Shown here piece after piece: positions 24,056 through 30,884 of a DNA stretch of 39,842 nt (position 1 is its first letter; the number at the start of each line of letters is the position of its first letter). Both the position numbers and the translations under genes were made by a program. Under the pieces are notes generated by a model, which saw nothing but the letters and a program-made list of their open reading frames with translations, made no database searches and was not told the DNA's origin. Source of the stretch: Burkholderiales bacterium. GTDB lineage: Bacteria; Pseudomonadota; Gammaproteobacteria; Burkholderiales; Burkholderiaceae_C. Location of the stretch: the NCBI GenBank assembly GCA_026932425.1, contig JAIXKN010000039.1:29105-68946 (forward strand), read 5' to 3'.

Positions 24056-24748
24056 GTGCCTGCCTTCGATCGCCTGCCCTGGCTGCTTGCAAGCATCGTC
24101 TCGGCGCTGCTGGCGATGGCGTCGAACGAGGGTCTGCTGGGCGAGGTGCGGCTGTACTTCGTCTTCAAGCCCTTGACGACGATCCTCATCATCGCGATGG
24201 CCTGGCCGCGCGGCTGCGGGACGCCCGCGCAGCGGCGCGCCGTGCTCATCGGGCTCGTCCTCTCGCTCGTCGGCGACGTCGCGCTGCTGTGGCGGCAGGG
24301 CTTCGTCCCCGGGCTCGTGAGCTTCCTGCTCGCGCACCTGGCCTACCTGGCGGCGTTCGCCCGCGTGCAGCCGCTGGCCGCGCGTCGCGGGCCCTTCGTG
24401 GTCTACGCGATCGTCGCCGCTCTCGTCTTCTCCCTGCTCTGGCCCGACGTGCCGAAGGTGCTGCGCCTGCCGGTGGCGCTCTACGTGGCCGCGCTCGCGT
24501 CGATGGCGGCGCAGGCGGCGGTGCTCTGGCGCAGTGCGCTGCACGATGCCGCGGCGCGGCGACTCGCGCTGGGCGGGCTGCTCTTCCTGGCCAGTGACAC
24601 GCTGCTCGCGGTCAACCGCTTCTCGATGCCGCTGCCGCTGGCCGGCGTGTGGGTGCTGTCGACCTACTGGCTGGCGCAGGCGTGCATCGCGTCGTGGCTC
24701 GCGTCGGCGCGCTCCGCGGGCTCAAGTACGGCGGAGCATGGCCGATAA
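24056..24748 (+). CDS. YhhN-family membrane protein (lysoplasmalogenase/TMEM86-like)
   Basis: A 230-residue inner-membrane protein with about eight hydrophobic segments. The family pattern is visible: FKPLTTILIIAMAWPRG near the start, IGLVLSLVGDVALLWRQGF with the conserved aspartate, FLLAHLAYLAAFARV, and late in the chain GGLLFLASDTLLAVNRF, where a second conserved Asp sits. The ends match the YhhN/TMEM86 plan. Animal TMEM86B hydrolyses the vinyl-ether bond of lysoplasmalogens. Bacterial members have mostly been assigned by similarity, so the reaction here is uncertain. The start is a GTG 12 bp after the rep stop, which suggests cotranscription with rep, and the gene ends 40 bp before the J-domain gene. 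Confidence 0.85.
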   Translation: MPAFDRLPWLLASIVSALLAMASNEGLLGEVRLYFVFKPLTTILIIAMAWPRGCGTPAQRRAVLIGLVLSLVGDVALLWRQGFVPGLVSFLLAHLAYLAAFARVQPLAARRGPFVVYAIVAALVFSLLWPDVPKVLRLPVALYVAALASMAAQAAVLWRSALHDAAARRLALGGLLFLASDTLLAVNRFSMPLPLAGVWVLSTYWLAQACIASWLASARSAGSSTAEHGR

Positions 24749-24788
24749 GCCCGGTACGAACGAGAAGGCCGCCTGGAGGATCGGACCG

Positions 24789-25514
24789 ATGCCGGAGGAA
24801 CGTCGCAATCTCTATCGCATCCTGCATGTGCAACCCGAAGCGCCGCTGGAAGTCATCCGCGCCAGCTACCGCACGCTGATGAGCACGCTGCGCTCGCACC
24901 CCGACCTCGGCGGCGACCCCGAGGCGGCTGCCCGCATCAACGCCGCCTATGCGGTGCTCGCCGACCCGGAGCGCCGGCGCGCCTACGACCGGGCGCTGGA
25001 GGCAGGACAGGCGGGGCGAACGCGCCCGGCCGCGCAAGCCGCGGCGGGCGCCAGCGCGGAAGAGGCACTCGCCGCACACGATCCGGCCACCTGGCTGGCC
25101 GATCGCTGCTGCCCCTATTGCCGCCGGTCGCTGCCATCGGCTGTACACGCCGACACGCGCTGCAGCAACTGCGGAAGCCCCTTGTTCCGTCGGCCCGCCG
25201 CCGACCGCGGCGAGCTCTTCGGCCGCCGCCGCAGTCCGCGCAACGCGCGGCCGATCGGCGCCACGCTGCGCCTGCCCGGCGTCGCCGGCGACCACGCGGT
25301 GCGCCTGCGCGACCTCTCGCTGGGTGGCCTGAGCCTGCTCTCGCCGCTGCCCGCCGCGCCGCGCAGCGCGATGCGCGTGATGACCGCCGGCTTCGACGGC
25401 GTGGCCGTGGTCGTCGGCTGCCAGCGCCAGGCCGAGGGCTGGCTGCTGCACGGCGAGCTGCTGACGCTGCAGCTGCTGCGCCAGCAGGGGGTCTACGTCT
25501 CGACCAAGGTGTGA
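24789..25514 (+). CDS. J-domain / zinc-ribbon / PilZ fusion protein
   Basis: A 241-residue soluble protein with three recognisable parts. Residues ~7-68 are a J domain, NLYRILHVQPEAPLEVIRAS, with the DnaK-activating HPD at 37-39 followed by the usual helix ending DPERRRAYDRAL. An Ala-rich linker leads to a four-cysteine zinc ribbon, CPYC (108-111) and CSNC (125-128). The C-terminal ~90 residues look like a PilZ domain: RxxxR at 147-151 (RRSPR) and DLSLGG at 175-180 fit the c-di-GMP-binding RxxxR and D/NxSxxG motifs, then a beta-rich end. The ATG at 24789 has GGAGG nine bases upstream. An ATG at 24738 would add 17 residues but is poorly spaced from its GGAG. It probably links DnaK recruitment to c-di-GMP, an inference from architecture. 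Confidence 0.82.
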   Translation: MPEERRNLYRILHVQPEAPLEVIRASYRTLMSTLRSHPDLGGDPEAAARINAAYAVLADPERRRAYDRALEAGQAGRTRPAAQAAAGASAEEALAAHDPATWLADRCCPYCRRSLPSAVHADTRCSNCGSPLFRRPAADRGELFGRRRSPRNARPIGATLRLPGVAGDHAVRLRDLSLGGLSLLSPLPAAPRSAMRVMTAGFDGVAVVVGCQRQAEGWLLHGELLTLQLLRQQGVYVSTKV

Positions 25515-25540
25515 GGCGGGGACAGTGACCTGCGCGAGGC

Positions 25541-26407
25541 TCACATCCCCTTGAACAAGCCCGAGTAGCTGCGGCTGACCTCGAGCTTCTCGGGGTGGCC
25601 CTTGATGCTGACGATCTGGCGGCCGCGGAAGTCGCGCGTGACGGCGGCGATGGCGCGCGTGTTGACCAGCGTGCTGCGGTGGATCTGCCAGAACTGCTTC
25701 GGGTCGAGCTCGTCGACGAGTTCCTTGATCGGCTTGCGGATCAGCGCCTCCTGCTGCGCCGTCTGCACGCGCGTGTACTTCTCGTCGCTGATGAAGAAGA
25801 GCACCTCGTCGACCGGAATCATCTGCACGCCGCTGCCGACGCTGGCCTGGATCCACTGCAGGTACTGCGGGGGCGTGCCCGGCTGCAGGCGCGCGCCGAG
25901 CTGGTGCAGGAGCTGCTGCAGCGGCGTGCCGGGCGCGTCGGCGGCCACCTCGCCGCGGGCGCGCGCGGCCAGCCGGCGCTGCAGCCTGGCCACCGTGACG
26001 GCCAGGCGCTCGCGCTCCGCGGGCTTGAGGACGTAGTCGGCCGCGCCCTGCTCGAAGGCCTCGACCGCGTGCTGGTCGTAGGCGGTGATGAAGACGATCT
26101 CCGGCAGCAGCTCGTCGTCCTCGCCTTCGTCCCCCCGCCGGCGCGGCGGCAGTTGCACGATCCGGCGCGCGGCCTCGACGCCGCTGGCGCCGGGCATGCG
26201 GATGTCGAGGAAGACGACCTCGGGCCGGTGTTGCTCGACGAGCGCCACCGCCTCCAGGCCGTTCTTCGCCTCGGCGACGATGTCGAGCTCCGGCCAGGCC
26301 TCGGCCAGGCGCGCGCGCAACTGCTCGCGCATCAGGCGTTCGTCGTCGGCGAGCACGGCGCGGGGGCGCGGCAGCGGATGCGCGGGCGGCGGCGGGGCTT
26401 CGTTCAT
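25541..26407 (-). CDS. LytTR-family response regulator
   Basis: A 288-residue two-component transcription regulator. The receiver domain (residues ~15-140) has the acidic pair D21/D22 in VLADDERLMREQL, the phospho-acceptor D68 in VVFLDIRMPGASG, the switch Thr at 108 in IVFITAYDQHAVEAF and Lys128 in DYVLKPAERERL. An unusual acidic insert, PRRRGDEGEDDELLPE (88-103), separates helix 3 from strand 4. After a linker, residues ~185-285 form a LytTR DNA-binding domain with IPVDEVLFFISDEKYTRV, FWQIHRSTLVNTRAIAAV and LEVSRSYSGLFKGM, similar to AlgR/LytR. It lies 4 bp downstream of the sensor kinase gene, so the two form one operon and one phosphorelay pair. The ATG at 26407 gives a normal receiver start. 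Confidence 0.94.
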   Translation of the reverse strand: MNEAPPPPAHPLPRPRAVLADDERLMREQLRARLAEAWPELDIVAEAKNGLEAVALVEQHRPEVVFLDIRMPGASGVEAARRIVQLPPRRRGDEGEDDELLPEIVFITAYDQHAVEAFEQGAADYVLKPAERERLAVTVARLQRRLAARARGEVAADAPGTPLQQLLHQLGARLQPGTPPQYLQWIQASVGSGVQMIPVDEVLFFISDEKYTRVQTAQQEALIRKPIKELVDELDPKQFWQIHRSTLVNTRAIAAVTRDFRGRQIVSIKGHPEKLEVSRSYSGLFKGM

Positions 26408-26411
26408 CGGC

Positions 26412-28019
26412 TCAGGCCTGGGTGGGCGGGTCGGAGGCGGGGGCCGCCGCCGTGTCCGCGGTGGCGGCTTCGGCCGCGCTGGGCTCCGCGATGACGCTGC
26501 GGTAGGGCACGGCGATGGTGGCAAGCGTACCGCCGCCGGGGTTTTCCTGCAGCGTCAGCGCCGCCTGCGCGCCGTGCAGCAGGCGCAGGCGCTCGCGGAT
26601 GTTGGCCAGGCCGACACCCGTGCCGGCGGTCGCCGCCTGGCCGAAGCCCAGGCCCGTGTCGGCGACGCTGACCTGCAGCCGGCCGTCGACGATCTCCGCG
26701 TGCACCGTCAGCGTGCCGCCCTCGGGCTTGGGTTCGAGGCCGTGCTTGATCGCGTTCTCGACCAGCGTCTGCAGCATCATCGGCGGGAACTCGGCGGAGT
26801 GCAGGCCCGCGGGGACGTCGATCTGCGTCTGCAGGCGCTCCTCCATGCGCACCTTGAGGATCTCGAGGTAGGGGCGGATGACCTGCAGCTCGCGGCCCAG
26901 CGGGCGCGCGCTGCCGCGTCCGCCGGTGCCGTTGTCGCGCAGGTCGGGCATGCTCGCGCGCAGCAGCGCGATCAGGTTCCTCTGCATGCGGCTGGCGCGC
27001 TGGGGGTCGGTCTCGATCAGGTGGTCGATCGAGGCCAGCGTGTTGAAGAGGAAGTGCGGCTCGATCTGCGCCTGCATCGCCGCCATGCGCGCCTCGGCGA
27101 GCTGGCGCTTGAGCGACTCGGCCTCGGCCGTCTCGGTGGCCTGCGCGGCCTGCACCTCGGCCTGCAGGCGGCCCTTGTAGGTGGCCTTGATGATCGCCGA
27201 GGCGATGATCCACAGCAGCGCCAGGTCGTCGAGGAAGTCGCCCCACTGCACACGGCGGATGCGCTTGATGCGGCCGCCGGCCTCGTCGCCCTCGGCGCCG
27301 GCTTCGCGCGCCTCGCGTTCGGCCGCCCGCGCCTGGCGCTCGGCCTCGCGCGCCTGGCGCTCGGCGCGGCGTGCGTCGCGTTCGGCTTCGCGCTGCTCGG
27401 CCACCGCTTCCTCGATGGCGCGGCGCGCCTCGTCGACCGCCTCGCGCACGGCGGCGCCGTCGACGCCGGCCGGCAGCCGGAACACGATTCCGGCCGGCTC
27501 GGAGGCGGCGGCGGTGGGCGGCCCTGCCGACGCAGGGCTTGCAGCGGGCGCCGCCGGTGCCGCGGACGCGCCCGACCCCGCGGCGGAGGCTGCGGCGGGT
27601 ACGGCCGGCACGGACTTCGCCTTGCCGCGCAACTTGATGCGCAGGCCGCGCTCGTCGATGGAAATGTCCAGGCCTTCGGTCGGGCTCGCCTCGCTGGCCG
27701 GGGGCTCGGTGCGGTTCGCCGGCTCTGGCGCGTCGGCGCTGCCGGTCGGCGTCTTCGGCGGCGTGGGCGGCGCAGGCGGCACCGGGGTCTTGGACGCGCC
27801 GGGCGCGCTGCGCTCGATGGTCTCCGTCACCCGCCAGCTGAAGGGCGGCAGTTGCTCGGCGATGCTGGCGATGATCATGAGGCCGATCGAGAGCAGGATG
27901 AAGCGCGTCCAGCTGATGCCGACCAGCCAGGCGGCGTAGCGGTGGAAGCCGCGCAGCAGCGCGGCGGAAAGGCGCTGGCGGCGTTCGGACCAGGTCGTGG
28001 CGGCAGGGGCGGCGTTCAT
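26412..28019 (-). CDS. LytS/YpdA-type sensor histidine kinase with long low-complexity inter-membrane region
   Basis: A 535-residue membrane kinase of the His_kinase (LytS/AlgZ) class. TM1 is at ~37-57 (SWTRFILLSIGLMIIASIAE) and a second hydrophobic helix at ~262-280 (FLDDLALLWIIASAIIKAT). Between them lie ~200 residues: a Pro/Ala/Ser-rich stretch with two ordered-looking islands (LDISIDERGLRIKLRGKAK, and GIVFRLPAGVDGAAVREAV) and an Arg/Glu/Ala coiled coil at ~195-245. After TM2 a second coil leads to the phospho-acceptor His322 in QIEPHFLFNTLASIDHL. The ATPase domain has N-box LVENAIKHGLEP (419-430), G1 DTGLGFG (454-460) and G2 GTGVGLANIRERL (467-479). It partners the LytTR regulator 4 bp downstream. 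The signal sensed is unknown. Confidence 0.92.
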   Translation of the reverse strand: MNAAPAATTWSERRQRLSAALLRGFHRYAAWLVGISWTRFILLSIGLMIIASIAEQLPPFSWRVTETIERSAPGASKTPVPPAPPTPPKTPTGSADAPEPANRTEPPASEASPTEGLDISIDERGLRIKLRGKAKSVPAVPAAASAAGSGASAAPAAPAASPASAGPPTAAASEPAGIVFRLPAGVDGAAVREAVDEARRAIEEAVAEQREAERDARRAERQAREAERQARAAEREAREAGAEGDEAGGRIKRIRRVQWGDFLDDLALLWIIASAIIKATYKGRLQAEVQAAQATETAEAESLKRQLAEARMAAMQAQIEPHFLFNTLASIDHLIETDPQRASRMQRNLIALLRASMPDLRDNGTGGRGSARPLGRELQVIRPYLEILKVRMEERLQTQIDVPAGLHSAEFPPMMLQTLVENAIKHGLEPKPEGGTLTVHAEIVDGRLQVSVADTGLGFGQAATAGTGVGLANIRERLRLLHGAQAALTLQENPGGGTLATIAVPYRSVIAEPSAAEAATADTAAAPASDPPTQA

Positions 28020-28142
28020 CGCGGCATCGTCATCGGCTGCGGCGCACTCTACGCAGCGCAGCGCCTGTGCACCCTGTGCCTGCGACGAAGCGGCGCCCGG
28101 GCGGGATGCCCTGCAGCCCGGCGCGATGCGCGGACGCAGGGC

Positions 28143-28167
28143 CCGCGGCAGGGTCGTCCCGCCGCGG
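28143..28167 (-). terminator. Terminator-like hairpin downstream of dctM
   Basis: CCGCGGC at 28143-28149 pairs perfectly with GCCGCGG at 28161-28167. Inside, GGG and CCC add three further pairs around a TCGT loop after one bulged base. It begins 12 bp past the dctM stop on the minus strand and before the sensor-kinase gene. The strong GC stem suits transcription termination, but no T-run follows on that strand, so it may depend on Rho. Confidence 0.4.
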
Positions 28168-28179
28168 ACCGCGTGCGAC

Positions 28180-30180
28180 TCAGCGATAGAGCACCGACGG
28201 CAGCCACAGGCCGATGCTCGGCCAGAGGTAGAGGATCACGATCGCCAGGACCTGGATGCCCATGAAGGGCATCATGCCGGCAAAGATCTGGTTCAGCGTC
28301 ACGTGCTTGGGCGCCACGCCCTTCAGGTAGAACGCGCTCATCGCCACCGGCGGGCTGAGGAACGCGGTCTGCAGGTTCAGCGCGACGAGCAGCCCGAAGA
28401 ACAGCGGGTCGACGCCGAAGTGGTCGAGCAGCGGGATGAAGATCGGCATGAAGATGACGATGATCTCCGTCCACTCGAGCGGCCAGCCGAGGATGAAGAT
28501 GATGATCTGGCTGAGGATCATGAACTCGGTCTTGCTCAGGTTCATCCCGAGCACCCACTTCTCGACCAGCTCCTGCCCGCCGAGCAGCGCAAAGGCCGCC
28601 GAGAAGATCGCCGAGCCGACGAAGAGCCAGCAGACCATCGCGCTCGTCTTGGCGGTCAGGTAGACCGATTCCCGCACCACGTCGAGCGTGAGCTGGCGGT
28701 ACGCCGCCGCGAGCAGGAAGCCGCCGAAGGCGCCGACCGCGGCCGCCTCGGTCGGTGTCGCGAGGCCAAAGACGATCGAACCCAGCACCGCGAGGATCAG
28801 GATCAGCAGCGGGAAGAAGCTGGAGAGCAGCATCTTGAAGACTTCCAGCCGCGTGAAGCTGAGGATTGCGTACAGGATCACCATCGCCAGCGCGCCAGCG
28901 CCCACGCCGATCCACCAGCCGCCGGACAGCGCCGGCGACTCGCCCGCCTCGGGTGTGCCGGCCTGCGTGCTTGCGTCCGCTTTGGCCGGCTGCACATCCT
29001 CGCCCGCAGGGGCCGGCTCGGCGCCAGGCGGTTCGGCAACACCGCGATCAGCCTCGGAAGCTTCGGCGCTTGCGTCCGGCGGTTCGGCCAGCCCGCCGCC
29101 GCCGGCTTCCTCGCTGGATTCCTCGGCCGACGGCTCGGCCAGACCCGAGCCGCTGACCGAAGCGCCGCTGCGGCTGCCGATCTCCTCGAGCTCCTCGATG
29201 AACTCGTCGACCGCGGCCGGAGCCGTGGCCACACGGTAGCTCAGGCCCACGGCCAGCGCGAAGACGATCGCCGGCAGCAGCGCGATCAGCAGTTGCTTGA
29301 GCAGGTAGCCGGCCGGAACCTGCTGGTTCTTCGGTCCCTTGAGCGCACCGATCAGTCCCGTCAGCGCGTTGCGCGCGCCGCTCAGGCCCAGCGACAGCAA
29401 GGGCTGGGGCAGCGGAACGGCGCGCTGCTCGGCCGAGAGCGAAGGCGCCTTGGCCGGCCAGAGCTTGGCAATCAGGATGACGTAGAGGATGTAGAGGCCG
29501 GCCAGCATCAGGCCCGGGAAGAAGGCCCCGGCGTAGAGCTGCACCACCGAGACGCCGGCCGTGGCCCCATAGACGATCAGCATCACGCTGGGTGGGATCA
29601 GGATGCCCAGGCAGCCGCCGGCCGTAATGGCCCCTGCGGAGACGCGCACGTCGTAGCCCGCGCGCAGCATCTGCGGGAACGCGAGCAGGCCCATCAGCGT
29701 GACCACGGCGCCGACGATGCCCGTGGCGGTGGCAAAGAGGGCGCAGGTCGCGAGCGTGGCCACGGCAAGCGAGCCCGGCACGCGGGCCAGCGCCAGATGC
29801 ATGCTCCTGAACAGCTTCTCGATCAGGTTCGCCCGCTCGACCAGGTAGCCCATGAAGACGAAGAGCGGGATCGCGATCAGCACGTCGTTGCCCATCACCG
29901 AGAAGGTGCGCTGCACCATCAGGTCCAGCGTCTGCTTCGCGGCGCCGCCAACGGTCTGCCCGCCCGAGTGGTAGGCGAAGAACGCGAAGATGATGCCCAT
30001 GCCCATCAGCGTGAACGCCGTCGGGAAGCCGAGCATGATCGCGACGACGACCAGCGAGAGCATCAGCAGGCCGTAGTGGCCGTTGGTCATCGTCTCGGCG
30101 CTGGCGATGATCGCGAGCGCGCCGGCGATGATGATCGCCATCAGCGTGAAGCCGAACCAGAGCTCCTTGCGCATCTTCAT
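28180..30180 (-). CDS. dctM: TRAP transporter large permease (DctM type) with acidic insertion
   Basis: A 666-residue inner-membrane protein, well above the ~430 of classical DctM. The N-terminal half carries LSLVVVAIMLGFPTAFTLMG, NDVLIAIPLFVFMGYLVERA, TATGIVGAVVTLMGLLAFPQ and the conserved GGCLGILIPPSVMLIVYG. The C-terminal half has FGLATPTEAAAVGAFGGFLL, FVGSAIFSAAFALLGGQELV and NLQTAFLSPPVAMSAFYLKG. Residues ~320-420 are a hydrophilic Glu/Ala/Pro/Ser-rich segment with repeats such as GLAEP, GLAEPP and VAEPP, flanked by extra membrane helices at ~295-315 and ~422-443. The ATG overlaps the dctQ stop as ATGA and is preceded by AGGAGG seven bases upstream. It moves organic acids with Na+ or H+; the substrate is not assignable. 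Confidence 0.94.
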   Translation of the reverse strand: MKMRKELWFGFTLMAIIIAGALAIIASAETMTNGHYGLLMLSLVVVAIMLGFPTAFTLMGMGIIFAFFAYHSGGQTVGGAAKQTLDLMVQRTFSVMGNDVLIAIPLFVFMGYLVERANLIEKLFRSMHLALARVPGSLAVATLATCALFATATGIVGAVVTLMGLLAFPQMLRAGYDVRVSAGAITAGGCLGILIPPSVMLIVYGATAGVSVVQLYAGAFFPGLMLAGLYILYVILIAKLWPAKAPSLSAEQRAVPLPQPLLSLGLSGARNALTGLIGALKGPKNQQVPAGYLLKQLLIALLPAIVFALAVGLSYRVATAPAAVDEFIEELEEIGSRSGASVSGSGLAEPSAEESSEEAGGGGLAEPPDASAEASEADRGVAEPPGAEPAPAGEDVQPAKADASTQAGTPEAGESPALSGGWWIGVGAGALAMVILYAILSFTRLEVFKMLLSSFFPLLILILAVLGSIVFGLATPTEAAAVGAFGGFLLAAAYRQLTLDVVRESVYLTAKTSAMVCWLFVGSAIFSAAFALLGGQELVEKWVLGMNLSKTEFMILSQIIIFILGWPLEWTEIIVIFMPIFIPLLDHFGVDPLFFGLLVALNLQTAFLSPPVAMSAFYLKGVAPKHVTLNQIFAGMMPFMGIQVLAIVILYLWPSIGLWLPSVLYR

Positions 30181-30803
30181 GCCCGGCCCTCCTGCTCGCG
30201 CGCGGTCATGAGGCGGTCGACGGCGTCGATGTCGGCGTCCTTCACGTGCACCATCTCCTTGAGCTTGTCGACGTCGACTTCCTCGACGTCCTCCTCGCGC
30301 GCCGGCCACTCGCCGTCACGCAGGCAGATCACGCAGCGCACGATCTCGACCAGGCCCTGCAGCAGCAGCACCGCCCCGGCCAGCGGAATGACGAACTTGA
30401 ACGGGTAGACCGGAAGCGGATCGGCGTTGAAGGTCTGCTCGCGGATGGCCAGCGACTCCTGCGCGAAGGTCCATCCGGCCCAGGTCATCGCGATCAGGCC
30501 AGGGAGGAAGAAGACGATGTAGAGAGCGAGGTCGATCGTCGCCTGCGTGCGCGGCCGGAAGAAGCCGTAGAGCACGTCGCCGCGCACATGGCCGTTCTTG
30601 CTCAGCGTGTAGGCGCCGGCGGTCATGAAGAGGGTGCCGTAGAGCATGATCTGCGCGTCCAGAACCCAGGCGTGCGGCTTGTTGAGGACGTAGCGCGAGA
30701 ACACCTCCCAGGTGATCATCAGCGTGAGCACGACGATCAGCCACGCACACAGCTTGCCCACGAAGGTGGAGAAGCGGTCCACCTGCAGCAGCAGTCTTTG
30801 CAT
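30177..30803 (-). CDS. dctQ: TRAP transporter small permease (DctQ type)
   Basis: A 208-residue membrane protein with four hydrophobic segments. It begins MQRLLLQVDRFSTFVGKLCA, and the family motif region is TLMITWEVFSRYVLNKPHAW, with the Glu and Arg typical of DctQ. LYGTLFMTAGAYTLSKNGHV and YIVFFLPGLIAMTWAGWTF follow. The C-terminus is a ~45-residue acidic cytoplasmic tail (REEDVEEVDVDKLKEMVHV), longer than in the classical dicarboxylate systems. A Shine-Dalgarno GGGAG stands six bases before the ATG. It follows dctP after an 81-bp gap containing an intrinsic terminator and overlaps dctM by four bases. It forms the membrane complex with DctM. Confidence 0.94.
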   Translation of the reverse strand: MQRLLLQVDRFSTFVGKLCAWLIVVLTLMITWEVFSRYVLNKPHAWVLDAQIMLYGTLFMTAGAYTLSKNGHVRGDVLYGFFRPRTQATIDLALYIVFFLPGLIAMTWAGWTFAQESLAIREQTFNADPLPVYPFKFVIPLAGAVLLLQGLVEIVRCVICLRDGEWPAREEDVEEVDVDKLKEMVHVKDADIDAVDRLMTAREQEGRA

Positions 30804-30832
30804 CGGGTCTCCCTGGCCCGCGGCCTGGAATG

Positions 30833-30862
30833 AAAAGGGCGCCCGCAGGCGCCCCTGGTTTT
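30833..30862 (-). terminator. Intrinsic terminator between dctP and dctQ
   Basis: GGGCGCC at 30837-30843 and GGCGCCC at 30848-30854 form a perfect 7-bp stem with a four-base loop. On the minus strand the stem is followed directly by TTTT, with AAAA before it on the other side, so the element also looks partly bidirectional. It stands 31 bp after the dctP stop and would let binding-protein mRNA outnumber that of the two permease genes. Confidence 0.75.
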
Positions 30863-30884
30863 CGAATGCGGCCGGGCGGGCTCC

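Noticed and set aside
27290-27420. Repetitive DNA inside the sensor kinase gene as a possible CRISPR or satellite
   Set aside because: It encodes an Arg/Glu/Ala coiled coil with degenerate short repeats, no spacers and no constant unit length.
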